A DNA stretch of 64,000 bases, taken from contig NZ_CP043476.1 of the NCBI RefSeq assembly GCF_009769165.1, forward strand, positions 4,347,001 to 4,411,000, in the 5' to 3' direction. Of the stretch, positions 54,035-63,199 are shown one piece after another; within the stretch, counting starts at the first letter, position 1, and each line of letters begins with the position of its first letter. Source of the DNA: Xanthomonas hyacinthi. GTDB taxonomy: Bacteria > Pseudomonadota > Gammaproteobacteria > Xanthomonadales > Xanthomonadaceae. Made by a program: the position numbers and the translations under genes. Under the pieces are notes generated by a model. That model was not told where the DNA came from and searched no databases. It worked only from the letters and a program-made list of their open reading frames with translations.

Positions 54035-55759
54035 TCAGGGCCCAGCATCGCGCCGCCGCTCGTCATGCGTGCGGAACGCCTGGCGGATGTGCTCGCGCAG
54101 TTCGTCGTCGTTCCACGGCTTGGTCAGGAAGCGGTAGATCGCGCCGCGGTTGATCGCGTCGGTGACCGTGGCCAGGTCGGTGTAGCCGGACAGCACCAGG
54201 CGGATGGTGTCGGGGTAGAGCATCTTGACCCGGCCCAGGAACTCGGTGCCGCTCATGTCGGACATGCGCTGGTCGGACAGGATCACCTGCACGTCGTTGG
54301 TGGCGAGCAGGTCGAAGGCGTCGCGCACGTTGCCGGCGGCCAGGATCCGGTAGCTGTCGCGGCGGAACAGGCGCACCAGCGAGCGCAGCACGTTCTCCTC
54401 GTCGTCGAGCAGCAGCAGGGTGCGGTCCGGGCGGGTCTCGGTGAACGACTCCGGGCGCAGGTAGCGGCGCCGCAGCGCCATGCCCGCGGCCTCGGCCGAC
54501 ATCGGCTCGCCGAACAGGTAGCCCTGGAAGATGTCGCAGTCGTTGCGGCGCAGGAAGCCCAGCTGCGCCTGCGACTCCACGCCGTTGGCGATCACCACCA
54601 TGCCCAGCTGGTGGCCCATGGCGATGATGGCGCGGGCGATCGCCGCCTCGCGGTTGCCGGCCGGCGCGCTCTTGATGAAGCTGCGGTCGATCTTCAGCTT
54701 GTCCACCGGATAGCGCACCAGCGCGCTGAGGCTGGAATCGCCGGTGCCGAAGTTGTCCAGGCTCAGGCTGATGCCTTCGCGGCACAGGTTGGCCAGGGTC
54801 TCGTGGACGAAGTTGACGTTGTTGGTCAGCGCGCTTTCGTTGATCTCCAGCACCATCATCTGCGGCGGCACGCCGGCCGCCTGCAGCGCCGACATCACTT
54901 CGTTGAAGAAGGTCGGGCGCAGCAGCTGCAGGGTGGAGACGTTGACCGCGATGGTGAAGTCGTCGAAGCCCTGGTCGCGCCACAGCCGCGCCTGGTGCAG
55001 CGCGCCCTCCATCACCCAGGTGCCGATCTGCACGATCACGCCCAGCCGCTCGGCGGTGCGCATGAACCGCTCCGGCACCAGGATGCCCAGCGTCGGCGAC
55101 TGCCAGCGCAGCAGCGATTCCATGCCGACCACGCGGCCGTCGCGGGCGCTGACCATCGGCTGGTAGCGCAGGCGCAGCTCGCCGTTGGGGATCGCATCGA
55201 CGATCTGCCGCGAGATGATGCTCTCGCTGTGCGCGCTGGGCGGGCCGTCGGCCGCGTACAGGCGCACCATGTTGCCGCCCTCGCGCGCGGCCTGGTAGAC
55301 CGCGTCCTCGGCGAAGTCGAGCAGCGTGGACAGGCGCGTGGAGTGTTCCGGGCACAGACTCACGCCGATCTTGCCGGTCATGAACAAGGTGTACGGCAGC
55401 ACCGACAGCGGCAATTCGATCTGCTGCCGGATCTCCTCGGCGAAGGCCTCCGGCGGCGGCACGTCGGCGGTGCGCGGCACCGCCATGACCAGCTCGTCGC
55501 TGCCGTGGCGCCATAGCAGGCCGCGCCCGCGCAGGTGCGCCTGCAGCCGCTGCGCCAGCAGCGCCAGCGCATGGTCGCCGACTTCCGCGCTCATGTTTTC
55601 GTTGATCGAGGCGAAGTGGTCGATGTCGATGTGCAGCAGCATCACCCCCGGCCCGCCGGCCAGCGCCTCGGCGATCATGCCGGTCAGCGCCGGGTGGCCT
55701 GCGCCCAGGCGCGACGGGAGTTCGTCGTCTAGCGGCACGGGGACGGCGGGATTCCACAT
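54035..55759 (-). CDS. ravR: RavR-like GGDEF-EAL-receiver protein
   Basis: Protein of 574 residues with a GGDEF-like domain (residues 17-170; motif HGSDE at 85-89, so not a normal cyclase), an EAL-like domain (about 185-430) and a C-terminal receiver (about 445-565, with LLLDDEENVLRSLVRL and VILSDQRMSDMSGTEF). In the EAL part ESLLRW (214-219) replaces EALLRW, LDNFGTG replaces DDFGTG and ANGVES replaces AEGVE. X. campestris RavR has the same domain order and controls c-di-GMP turnover. Four bases downstream of its kinase gene, so co-transcribed. Hydrolytic activity here is doubtful because key acidic residues are changed. Confidence 0.82.
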   Translation of the reverse strand: MWNPAVPVPLDDELPSRLGAGHPALTGMIAEALAGGPGVMLLHIDIDHFASINENMSAEVGDHALALLAQRLQAHLRGRGLLWRHGSDELVMAVPRTADVPPPEAFAEEIRQQIELPLSVLPYTLFMTGKIGVSLCPEHSTRLSTLLDFAEDAVYQAAREGGNMVRLYAADGPPSAHSESIISRQIVDAIPNGELRLRYQPMVSARDGRVVGMESLLRWQSPTLGILVPERFMRTAERLGVIVQIGTWVMEGALHQARLWRDQGFDDFTIAVNVSTLQLLRPTFFNEVMSALQAAGVPPQMMVLEINESALTNNVNFVHETLANLCREGISLSLDNFGTGDSSLSALVRYPVDKLKIDRSFIKSAPAGNREAAIARAIIAMGHQLGMVVIANGVESQAQLGFLRRNDCDIFQGYLFGEPMSAEAAGMALRRRYLRPESFTETRPDRTLLLLDDEENVLRSLVRLFRRDSYRILAAGNVRDAFDLLATNDVQVILSDQRMSDMSGTEFLGRVKMLYPDTIRLVLSGYTDLATVTDAINRGAIYRFLTKPWNDDELREHIRQAFRTHDERRRDAGP

Positions 55760-55763
55760 CGTT

Positions 55764-57863
55764 TCAGGGTCCAGGTGGGGGCGTTGGCGTCGCCGCCGTC
55801 GTGTAGGGCAGACACAGCGTCACCCGCGTGCCGGCGCCGGGCGCGGTGTCGATCTGCAGGGTACCGCCTGCGCTCTGCGCGCGCTCGCGCATCACGATCA
55901 GGCCCAGCCCGCACGGTCCGGCCGGATCGAAGCCGTCGCCGTCGTCGACCACCTCCAGGCGCAGCAGCCGGTGCTGCTCGTCGCTCAGCGCCAGGCGCAC
56001 TTCGCCGGCGCAGGCGTGGCGCAGCACGTTGGTCAGGCTCTCCTGGGCGATGCGGAAGCAGGCCTGCTCGACCTCGCCGCTGGGCCGCGCGGGCAGGGCG
56101 GCGATGTCCAGCTGCAGGCGCACCGGCGAGGCGCGGAACAGCATGCCGGCCTGCCAGCGCAGCGCCGCCTCCAGGCCCAGCGCGTCCAGTTGCGGCGGGC
56201 GCAGCAGGGTGGCCAGGTTGCGCAGCTTGGTGATGCTGCTGTCGGCCAGCTGCACGATCTCGTTCAGATCCTCGCGGCGGCGCTCGGCGTCGGCTTCGTC
56301 CAGCGCCGCGTGCGCCGACAGCTTCATCGCGGTGATCGCCTGGCCGATGTCGTCGTGCAGGTCGCGCGAGATCGCGCGGCGCTCGTCTTCCTGCAGCGAG
56401 AACAGCCGCCGCGCCATCGCCTGCAGCTCGCGGTTGCTCAGCGCCAGCGCGTCGCGCATGCGCTCGGGCTCGCTGAGGTCGCGCACGATCAGCAGCTGGC
56501 AGTCGCGGCCGCTGTAGCGGACCTTGCCGAACGACAGCCCGGCGTGGAACAGCGAACCGTCGCGGCGGCGCATGCGCGCGGTAGCGCCGCGCTCGCCCTT
56601 GTCGCCGGCAGCGCGCATCCGCTCGCGCACCCGCTGCAGATCGCTGGGGCAGACCAGGCCAAGCAGCGGCTCGCCGAGCAGGTTCTCGCCTTCGTAGCCG
56701 AACTGCCCGGCGCAGGCCGCGTTGGCGTACAGCATGTGTTCCTGGTGCAGGATCGCGACCCCGTCGGGCAGCACCCGCACCAGTTCGCGGAACTGTTCCT
56801 CGCGCTCGTGCAGCAGGCGCCGCGAGCGTTCGTGCTCGGTCACGTCCTGCAGGGTGCCGCGCACGCAGGCCGCGCCGGCGTCGTCGCTGGCCGATTCGGC
56901 GCGCAGATGCAGCATGCGCGCCTGGCCGTCGGCGGCCAGCACCGGCAACAGCATGTCCAACTGCACCGGTGCGGCGCCGCACAGGTCCTCGAGCATGCGC
57001 TGGATGCGCGCCTGCGAGGCCAGGTCGGCGGGCACCAGCAGTTCTTCCAGGCGATGCCGGCGCGGCGGCTCCGGCACGCGCCGGCCGAGCATCCGGTAGA
57101 TCTGGTCGGAATAGCGGCCCAGGCCGCTGGCCGGGTCCAGTTGCCAGGAGCCGAGGCGGGCGATCGCCTGCGCCTCCTCCAGCCGCAGCAGCGCCTGGTC
57201 GCGGCGCTGCTGCGCCTCGTGCTCGGCGCTGCGGTCGCTGATCACCACCAGCCGCGCGTTGCGGCCGCGGTAGTCCAGGCCGGTGCTGCGCGCCTCGGCC
57301 ATGCGCAGGCTGCCGTCGCGCAGGCGCAGCGGTTCGGCCACCACGCAGACCTTGGACGGCGCGGCGCGGATCGCCTGGATCACTTCGCCCATGCGCTCGG
57401 CCGCGCTCGGCGGCCACAGCCGGCCCAGCTCCAGCCCGATGAAGCTGTCGTGCGGCCAGCCGAAGAAGGCGACCGCGGCCGGGTTGACGTCCACCACCTG
57501 CAGCGTTTCCGGGTCGTAGACCAGCATCGGGCTGGGATTGGCCTGGAACATTTGCCGGTAGCCGGCCTCGGACAGCGCCAGCTGCGCGTGCACCTGCACC
57601 GCGCCGCGCACCAGCGGACGCAGCAGGCAGTACAGGGCGATGGCGGTCAGCAGCAGGAACCCGGCATCGTTGACCAGCTGCAGCACGGCCAGGGTGTGGG
57701 TATCGTCTACGAATCGCGCCAGCAGCAGGTCGCTGCCCAGCGACCATGCCAGGCCTGCCAGCAGGTACAGCAGCGCGGTCCGCCAGATCCCCCGATCCAG
57801 CCGTTGCGCCAGGCGCATGCCCGAGGAGGCGGAGGTCGGGGAAAGATCGCGTTGTGGTTGCAT
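55764..57863 (-). CDS. ravS: Multi-PAS sensor histidine kinase, NarX/DegS type (RavS-like)
   Basis: Kinase of 699 residues. Two hydrophobic segments lie at about residues 29-50 and 58-82, three PAS domains at about 98-215, 225-345 and 352-465, and a HisKA_3 phosphoacceptor His503 in ISRDLHDDIGQAI. The HATPase shows QESLTNVLRHA and CGLGLIVMRERAQSAGG. The ATG at 57863 is chosen over the TTG at 57914, which lacks a ribosome site. It heads an operon with the RavR-like gene four bases downstream and is probably its kinase. Naming versus the RavA-like kinase is tentative. Confidence 0.76.
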   Translation of the reverse strand: MQPQRDLSPTSASSGMRLAQRLDRGIWRTALLYLLAGLAWSLGSDLLLARFVDDTHTLAVLQLVNDAGFLLLTAIALYCLLRPLVRGAVQVHAQLALSEAGYRQMFQANPSPMLVYDPETLQVVDVNPAAVAFFGWPHDSFIGLELGRLWPPSAAERMGEVIQAIRAAPSKVCVVAEPLRLRDGSLRMAEARSTGLDYRGRNARLVVISDRSAEHEAQQRRDQALLRLEEAQAIARLGSWQLDPASGLGRYSDQIYRMLGRRVPEPPRRHRLEELLVPADLASQARIQRMLEDLCGAAPVQLDMLLPVLAADGQARMLHLRAESASDDAGAACVRGTLQDVTEHERSRRLLHEREEQFRELVRVLPDGVAILHQEHMLYANAACAGQFGYEGENLLGEPLLGLVCPSDLQRVRERMRAAGDKGERGATARMRRRDGSLFHAGLSFGKVRYSGRDCQLLIVRDLSEPERMRDALALSNRELQAMARRLFSLQEDERRAISRDLHDDIGQAITAMKLSAHAALDEADAERRREDLNEIVQLADSSITKLRNLATLLRPPQLDALGLEAALRWQAGMLFRASPVRLQLDIAALPARPSGEVEQACFRIAQESLTNVLRHACAGEVRLALSDEQHRLLRLEVVDDGDGFDPAGPCGLGLIVMRERAQSAGGTLQIDTAPGAGTRVTLCLPYTTAATPTPPPGP

Positions 57864-57980
57864 GCCCCGACAGCCTGGTGCGGCGGTATTCGTCCACTGC
57901 CATCTTAGCGGCAAGCGGCCGCCGCGGCCCAGCGGCGCCGACCGGCCCCGGCCGGCCGGGCGCTCAATTAATGCCGCCGG

Positions 57981-60827
57981 GTGCCGTTATCACCTTCGTC
58001 CGCCGGCATCAGCGCGGTAGAAACGGAGCACCTCGGCGTGGATCAAGGCGTCATCGCAAGCTTGCTGCAGCATCCGCTCACCTCGGCCGTGGTCCTGTTG
58101 GACGCCGAAGGGCGGCCGCTGGCCGCGAACCGGGCCGCGCAGGCGCTGGAGCTGCCACGTACCGTGGAAGCCTACGCCGAGCTGATGCGCGACGTGCGCG
58201 AGCGCCTGCTCGGCGGCGAGAGCATGCTCGCCTGCGCGCTGCCCGGCACCGCCGGGCGGCGCCTGGACGGCTGGCTGCGCGCGGTGCGCGACGAAGCCGG
58301 CGGGCTGCTGGCGTATACCTTGAGCGTGCCCGAGCCGGTCGGCAGCGACGGCGCCACGCGCTGGGAGATCGCCCTGGACAGCGCCGAACACGGCCTGTGG
58401 GACTGGGACATTCCCAGCGACAGGATCTTCCGTTCCGAGCGCTGGAAGCAGATGCTCGGCTACCAGGGCGAGGCGCTGGACTACGGGTTCAACGCACTGC
58501 TGCCGTTGGTCCACAGCGACGACCAGACCCGCCTGCAGGAGGCGATCCACGCCCATTTCGAGGGCCGCAGCGCGACCTACGTATGCGAATTCAGGCTGCG
58601 CCAGCAGGACGGCCAGTGGCGCTGGATCCTGGATCGCGGCCGTATCGTGGCGCGCACCGCCGACGGCAGCCCGCTGCGCATGGTCGGCACGCATACCGAC
58701 ATCCACGAACAAAAGCTGCTCGAGCAGCGCCTGCGCGACCAGCAGACCCTGCTGCGCGAGGCGCAGCGCATGACCCGCATGGGCAGCTGGTCGTGGGATC
58801 CGCTGCACAACCGGATCTGGTGGTCGCGCGAATTCCTGCGCGTGACCGGCCTGGCCGAGGAGCAGGTGCCGAGCAGCCGCGGCTTGCTGCGCCTGCTCAG
58901 CCGCGAGTCGGCGGCGCAGGTGCTCGCCACCTGGCGGCGCATGCAGCGCGACGGCAAGCAGGCCAATTTCGAGGTCGAGCTGGGGCGCGGCAGCGAAGCG
59001 CCGCTGCACCTGCGGGTGTGGGCGCAACCGCAGCTGGAAGCCGATGGCCGCACCCAGCGCGTGCTCGGCCAGGTGCAGAACATCACCGAGCAGCGCCAGA
59101 CCGACGCGCTGATCCGCTGGCGCACCGAACTGCTCAACCGCGTCTCTGCGCTGGGCAAGATCGGCGGCTGCGAGATCGAGGTCGGCACCCGGCGCATGCA
59201 ATGGACCGAGGAGTGCTACCGCATCCACGGCCTGCGCAAGGAAAACATCGACCTGGACCAGGCGCTGGCGCTGTACACCCAGGATTCGCGCGACGCGTTC
59301 GAAGCGGCGCTGGCGCGGATCGCCCAGGGCGGGCTGCCCGAGCAGCTGGACCTGTGCTTCCACCGGCCCTCCGGGCAGCGGGTGTGGGTGCAGGTGCTGA
59401 TCGAACTGGACGACCGCGACGGCCTGCCGCCGCGCTTCGTGGTGCTGTTCCGCGACATCAGCCGCGAACGCGAGGCCAGCGAGCGCATCGAGCTGCTGGC
59501 CCACTACGACCTGCTGACCGGGCTGCCGAACCGGCAGCTGCTGCGCGAGCAGGCGGAAGCCGCGATGCACGACGCGGTGGAGCGCGGCAGCACGCTGGCG
59601 ATGCTGTTCGTGGACCTGGACGGGTTCAAGAGCATCAACGATTCCTTCGGCCATACCACCGGCGATGCGCTACTGAAGCTCGCGGCCACGCGCATGCACC
59701 AGCAGCTGCGCACCAGCGACCTGTTCGGGCGCTTCAGCGGCGACGAGTTCCTGGTGGTGCTGCGCGACCTGGCCGAACCCGGCGATGCCGGGCATGTGGC
59801 GCGCAAGCTGATCGCGGCGCTGGCCGAGCCGCTGCACAACGGCGAGAACGTGATCAAGATCGGCGCCAGCATCGGCATCGCCTTGATGGAGGAGGGGCGC
59901 CGCGATTTCGACAGCCTGCTGCGCGCCGCCGATGCGGCGATGTACGCGGCCAAGGAATCCGGCCGCAACACCTGCCACTACTACAGTCAGGACGTGCTGC
60001 TGCGCGCACAGCGGCGCCTGGAGATCGAGCATGCGCTGCACGGCGCGCTGGATCGCGAGGAGTTCTCGCTGGTGTACCAGCCGCTGGTGCACGCGGCCGG
60101 CGAACGCGCCCCGGCGGTCGAGGCGCTGCTGCGCTGGCATCGCCCCGGCCATGGCCACTGCAATCCGGCCGAGTTCATTCCCATCGCCGAGGAATGCGGC
60201 GAGATCGTGCGCCTGGGCGACTGGGTGATCAACGAGGCCTGCCGCCAGGCCGCGGCCTGGGATGCGGCGGGGCTGAGCTTCGACCGCGTGTCGGTGAACG
60301 TGTCGGCGATGCAGCTGCGCGACCGCGGCTTCGCCGAGCGGGTGCTGGAACTGTGCCAGCGCAACGGCTGGTCGCCGAAGCGGCTGGAGCTGGAGCTGAC
60401 CGAATCGGCGCTGATCCGCGACACCGAATCGCTGCGCCGCTGCTTCGAACTGTTCGAGCAGGAGGGTGTGCTGCTGGCGGTGGACGACTTCGGCACCGGC
60501 TTCTCCAACCTGCATTACCTCAACCGCTTCCCGGTGCAGCGACTGAAGATCGACCGCAGCTTCGTGCAGGACATGCTCAACGACAGCGGCACCGCCAAGG
60601 TCACCCAGGCGATCGTGCAGCTGGGCCACGCGCTGGGCATGCAGGTGGTGGCCGAGGGCGTGGAGACGGCGCAGGAAGAGGCGCTGCTGCGCGAGCAGGG
60701 CTGCGACGAGATCCAGGGCTATCTGCACTCGCGGCCGCTGCCACCGCGCGAATTGGCGGCCTGGCTGCGCGCGCGCCAGACCGAGCTGCCGGCGACGCAG
60801 CCGCGGCTGGTGCTTGCTGGTCAGTGA
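57981..60827 (+). CDS. PAS-GGDEF-EAL protein (probable c-di-GMP phosphodiesterase/cyclase)
   Basis: Protein of 948 residues from GTG at 57981; GTG at 58038, with GGAG nine bases upstream, is a good alternative start. Three PAS/PAC repeats (about residues 125-245, 260-375, 390-495) are followed by a GGDEF domain (SGDEF at 586-590) and an EAL domain with intact EALLRW (714-719), DDFGTG (835-840) and AEGVE (891-895). Unlike the RavR-like protein it keeps all key EAL residues, so phosphodiesterase activity is likely. It is divergent from the RavS-like gene across 117 bases. No membrane segment was seen. Confidence 0.88.
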   Translation: MPLSPSSAGISAVETEHLGVDQGVIASLLQHPLTSAVVLLDAEGRPLAANRAAQALELPRTVEAYAELMRDVRERLLGGESMLACALPGTAGRRLDGWLRAVRDEAGGLLAYTLSVPEPVGSDGATRWEIALDSAEHGLWDWDIPSDRIFRSERWKQMLGYQGEALDYGFNALLPLVHSDDQTRLQEAIHAHFEGRSATYVCEFRLRQQDGQWRWILDRGRIVARTADGSPLRMVGTHTDIHEQKLLEQRLRDQQTLLREAQRMTRMGSWSWDPLHNRIWWSREFLRVTGLAEEQVPSSRGLLRLLSRESAAQVLATWRRMQRDGKQANFEVELGRGSEAPLHLRVWAQPQLEADGRTQRVLGQVQNITEQRQTDALIRWRTELLNRVSALGKIGGCEIEVGTRRMQWTEECYRIHGLRKENIDLDQALALYTQDSRDAFEAALARIAQGGLPEQLDLCFHRPSGQRVWVQVLIELDDRDGLPPRFVVLFRDISREREASERIELLAHYDLLTGLPNRQLLREQAEAAMHDAVERGSTLAMLFVDLDGFKSINDSFGHTTGDALLKLAATRMHQQLRTSDLFGRFSGDEFLVVLRDLAEPGDAGHVARKLIAALAEPLHNGENVIKIGASIGIALMEEGRRDFDSLLRAADAAMYAAKESGRNTCHYYSQDVLLRAQRRLEIEHALHGALDREEFSLVYQPLVHAAGERAPAVEALLRWHRPGHGHCNPAEFIPIAEECGEIVRLGDWVINEACRQAAAWDAAGLSFDRVSVNVSAMQLRDRGFAERVLELCQRNGWSPKRLELELTESALIRDTESLRRCFELFEQEGVLLAVDDFGTGFSNLHYLNRFPVQRLKIDRSFVQDMLNDSGTAKVTQAIVQLGHALGMQVVAEGVETAQEEALLREQGCDEIQGYLHSRPLPPRELAAWLRARQTELPATQPRLVLAGQ

Positions 60828-60911
60828 ACGCGCGGCGCAGAGGCCCGCGCGGCGCTGTTGCGGTGCCGCGGTTGCTGGCTATACTTCGCGCCCATCGCAC
60901 CCGGCCAGAGG

Positions 60912-61020
60912 CCACTTCCTTGGACAGTCATCCTAGACCGACGCTGCAGCTGTCGAGCTGACAGGACCGCCAAGGTCTGGGTTCGTCCCGGATGGGTCGC
61001 GTCCGCTCAGGACGGGACCG
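60912..61020 (+). ncRNA. Possible structured leader RNA (pseudoknot-capable)
   Basis: Stem CCTAGACC (60932-60939) with GGTCTGGG (60974-60981) encloses hairpin CAGCT-GTCG-AGCTG (60947-60960). GACGC (60940-60944) can pair with GCGTC (60999-61003) as a pseudoknot, and GTCCCG/CGGGAC can pair at 60985-61018. The layout loosely recalls the SAH riboswitch (CGCTGCA core, CCAAGG before the closing strand) but many positions differ. It lies about 400 bases before the ABC genes. The rest of the 596-base gap 60828-61423 shows no supported gene. Confidence 0.3.
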
Positions 61021-61423
61021 TTCGCCACCGCCGCATCCGCGCTGGCAAGAAATTCCCCGCAGTACGCAAGCCCGATCCGCGAGGACCTTCGAGCGTAGCC
61101 CCTGGCGTTTCCGCATCCGGAGCCGCCCATGCGTCTGTCGTCGTTGTCGCCATGCATCTCGTAGGCGTTGCCGGTTGCCCGCGCGCATGCCGCGGCCAGT
61201 CCATGTTGCGCAGCGGCGCATGCTGCCGCACCGCGCGATCGCCGCCGCCGCGGCCGGCATCGGTCTGTCGGCCGGACCGCGCAGCGCGACACTGGCGCAG
61301 TAGCGGCTGACGCCTGGCTGGAATATTCGCTTGCCACACTGAGCGGTCGTCCCACGCGTGTTCCCGTGATTCCCTACCACCCGTGCGGCGCACCTGGCGC
61401 CGCCGTCCTGCCGGAACCTTCCC

Positions 61424-63178
61424 ATGGTGCTATTCCCCCGCGACCGCAACGCGCCCGGCCATGTCGCCGCACGCCCCGGCGTGCTGCCGAATTTCCATGA
61501 TCTGGCGGTGTTCGCGCTGCTGCTGGCGCTGGGCGTGCTGCTGTTGCACGGCGCCGCCGACATGCGCGCGCCGCTGCCGCCGGCAGGCACCGCCGCAGTC
61601 TCGCTGGATCTGCGCCAATTGCCCGAATACGGCCTGCGCACCACCTTGCGCATGTTCGCGGCGATGGCCGCCTCGCTGGTGTTCACCTTCGCCGTGGCGA
61701 CCCTGGCGGCCAAGAGCCGCCGCGCCGAGCGGCTGATCGTGCCGGCGCTGGACATCCTGCAGTCGGTGCCGGTGCTGGGTTTCCTGACCTTCACCGTGAC
61801 CTTCTTCCTGGGCCTGTTTCCCGGCCGCCAGATCGGCGCCGAGCTGGCCTCGATCTTCGCCATCTTCACCAGCCAGGCCTGGAACATGGCGTACTCGTTC
61901 TACCAGTCGCTGCGCAACGTGCCGCGCGACCTGGACGAGGTCACGCGCGGTTTCGGCCTGTCGTCGTGGCAGCGCTTCTGGCGGCTGGAAGCGCCGTATG
62001 CGACGCCGGCGTTGATCTGGAACATGATGATGTCGATGTCCGGCGGCTGGTTCTTCGTGGTCGCCTCCGAGGCGATCACGGTCGGCGACCACACCCTGGA
62101 ACTGCCCGGCATCGGCTCCTACCTGGCGTTGGCGATCGCGCAGCGCAACTTCGCCGCGGTCGGCTGGGCGGTGCTGGCGATGGGCGTGCTGATCGTGCTG
62201 TACGACCAGTTGCTGTTCCGTCCCATCGTCGCCTGGTCGGACAAGTTCCGCGCCGAACTCACCGCCGCGCAGGACAGGCCGCAGTCGTGGCTCTACGACC
62301 TGCTGCGGCGCACCCGCCTGGCCAAGCGCCTGGTCGCGCCGCTGGCCTGGATCTGGCAGCGCACGCTGCTGTGGCGCTGGGCGCCGCGGCGCTTGCGCCC
62401 GGCAGCGGCGCCTGCACAGGATGGCAGCGCCAACCTCTGGGGCGACCGGCTGTGGAGCGTGGCGCTGGCGATCGCCGCGCTGGCCGCGGCCTGGTTCGCG
62501 TTCGACTACGGCCGCCGGCACCTGGGACTGCACGACCTGGCCGAGGCGTTCGGCGGCGGCCTGGCCACGCTGCTGCGGGTGGTGGTGCTGATCGCGCTGG
62601 CCAGCGTGGTGTGGGTGCCGATCGGGGTGTGGATCGGGCTGCGCCCGAAGGTGGCGCAGCGGGTGCAGCCGCTGGCGCAGTTCCTGGCCGCGTTCCCGGC
62701 CAACGTGCTGTTCCCGTTCGCGGTGCTGGCGATCGTCGCCACCGGCGCCAATCCGAACATCTGGCTGTCGCCGCTGATGATCCTGGGCACGCAGTGGTAC
62801 ATCCTGTTCAACGTGATCGCCGGCGCCAGCGCGTTTCCCACCGACCTGCGCGAGGCGGCCACAGTCTACCAGCTGCGTTCGTGGACCTGGTGGCGGCGGG
62901 TGATCCTGCCGGGCATCTTCCCGTACTACGTCACCGGCGCGCTGACCGCCTCCGGCGGCTCCTGGAACGCCAGCATCGTCGCCGAACTGGCCAGCTGGGG
63001 CGACACCCAGGTGCAGGCCTACGGGCTCGGTTCCTACATCGCCCGCGCCACCGCCGCCGGCGACGGCGCGCGGGTGCTGCTCGGGGTCGCGGTGATGTCG
63101 CTATTCGTGACCGTCTTCAACCGTGCGGTGTGGCGGCGCCTGTACGCCTTCGCCGAACGCCGCCTGCGCTTCGACTGA
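61424..63178 (+). CDS. Duplicated ABC transporter permease (anion/nitrate-sulfonate type)
   Basis: Inner-membrane protein of 584 residues made of two tandem BPD-type permease units. Unit one is at about residues 25-255 (ALDILQSVPVLGFLTFTVTF and the EAA-like loop EVTRGFGLSSWQRFWRLEAP). Unit two is at about residues 345-575 (QFLAAFPANVLFPFAVLAIV and EAATVYQLRSWTWWRRVILP). A single polypeptide therefore may form the whole membrane pore. It belongs to the COG4986-type duplicated permease group linked to nitrate/sulfonate-like ATPases. The substrate is unknown, and no binding protein is in the window. Confidence 0.84.
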   Translation: MVLFPRDRNAPGHVAARPGVLPNFHDLAVFALLLALGVLLLHGAADMRAPLPPAGTAAVSLDLRQLPEYGLRTTLRMFAAMAASLVFTFAVATLAAKSRRAERLIVPALDILQSVPVLGFLTFTVTFFLGLFPGRQIGAELASIFAIFTSQAWNMAYSFYQSLRNVPRDLDEVTRGFGLSSWQRFWRLEAPYATPALIWNMMMSMSGGWFFVVASEAITVGDHTLELPGIGSYLALAIAQRNFAAVGWAVLAMGVLIVLYDQLLFRPIVAWSDKFRAELTAAQDRPQSWLYDLLRRTRLAKRLVAPLAWIWQRTLLWRWAPRRLRPAAAPAQDGSANLWGDRLWSVALAIAALAAAWFAFDYGRRHLGLHDLAEAFGGGLATLLRVVVLIALASVVWVPIGVWIGLRPKVAQRVQPLAQFLAAFPANVLFPFAVLAIVATGANPNIWLSPLMILGTQWYILFNVIAGASAFPTDLREAATVYQLRSWTWWRRVILPGIFPYYVTGALTASGGSWNASIVAELASWGDTQVQAYGLGSYIARATAAGDGARVLLGVAVMSLFVTVFNRAVWRRLYAFAERRLRFD

Positions 63179-63199
63179 CCACCCTTGGAGATTTCGACC

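Noticed and set aside
57864..57914. TTG start for the RavS-like kinase at 57914
   Set aside because: No ribosome site and an atypical extension; the ATG at 57863 gives a usual kinase N-terminus.
57746..60961. A 1071-codon open frame overlapping the PAS-GGDEF-EAL gene
   Set aside because: Another frame of the same DNA at high GC; the translation is Arg/Ala/Gly-rich without domains, while the 57981-60827 frame shows intact PAS, GGDEF and EAL motifs.
61187..61303. A possible 38-codon plus-strand ORF in the ABC leader region
   Set aside because: No ribosome site or family resemblance; codon pattern not different from noise in a GC-rich gap.
61007..61887. Minus-strand frames in the gap before and into the ABC permease
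   Set aside because: Arg-rich translation with no recognisable domain, crossing into the coding permease on the other strand.
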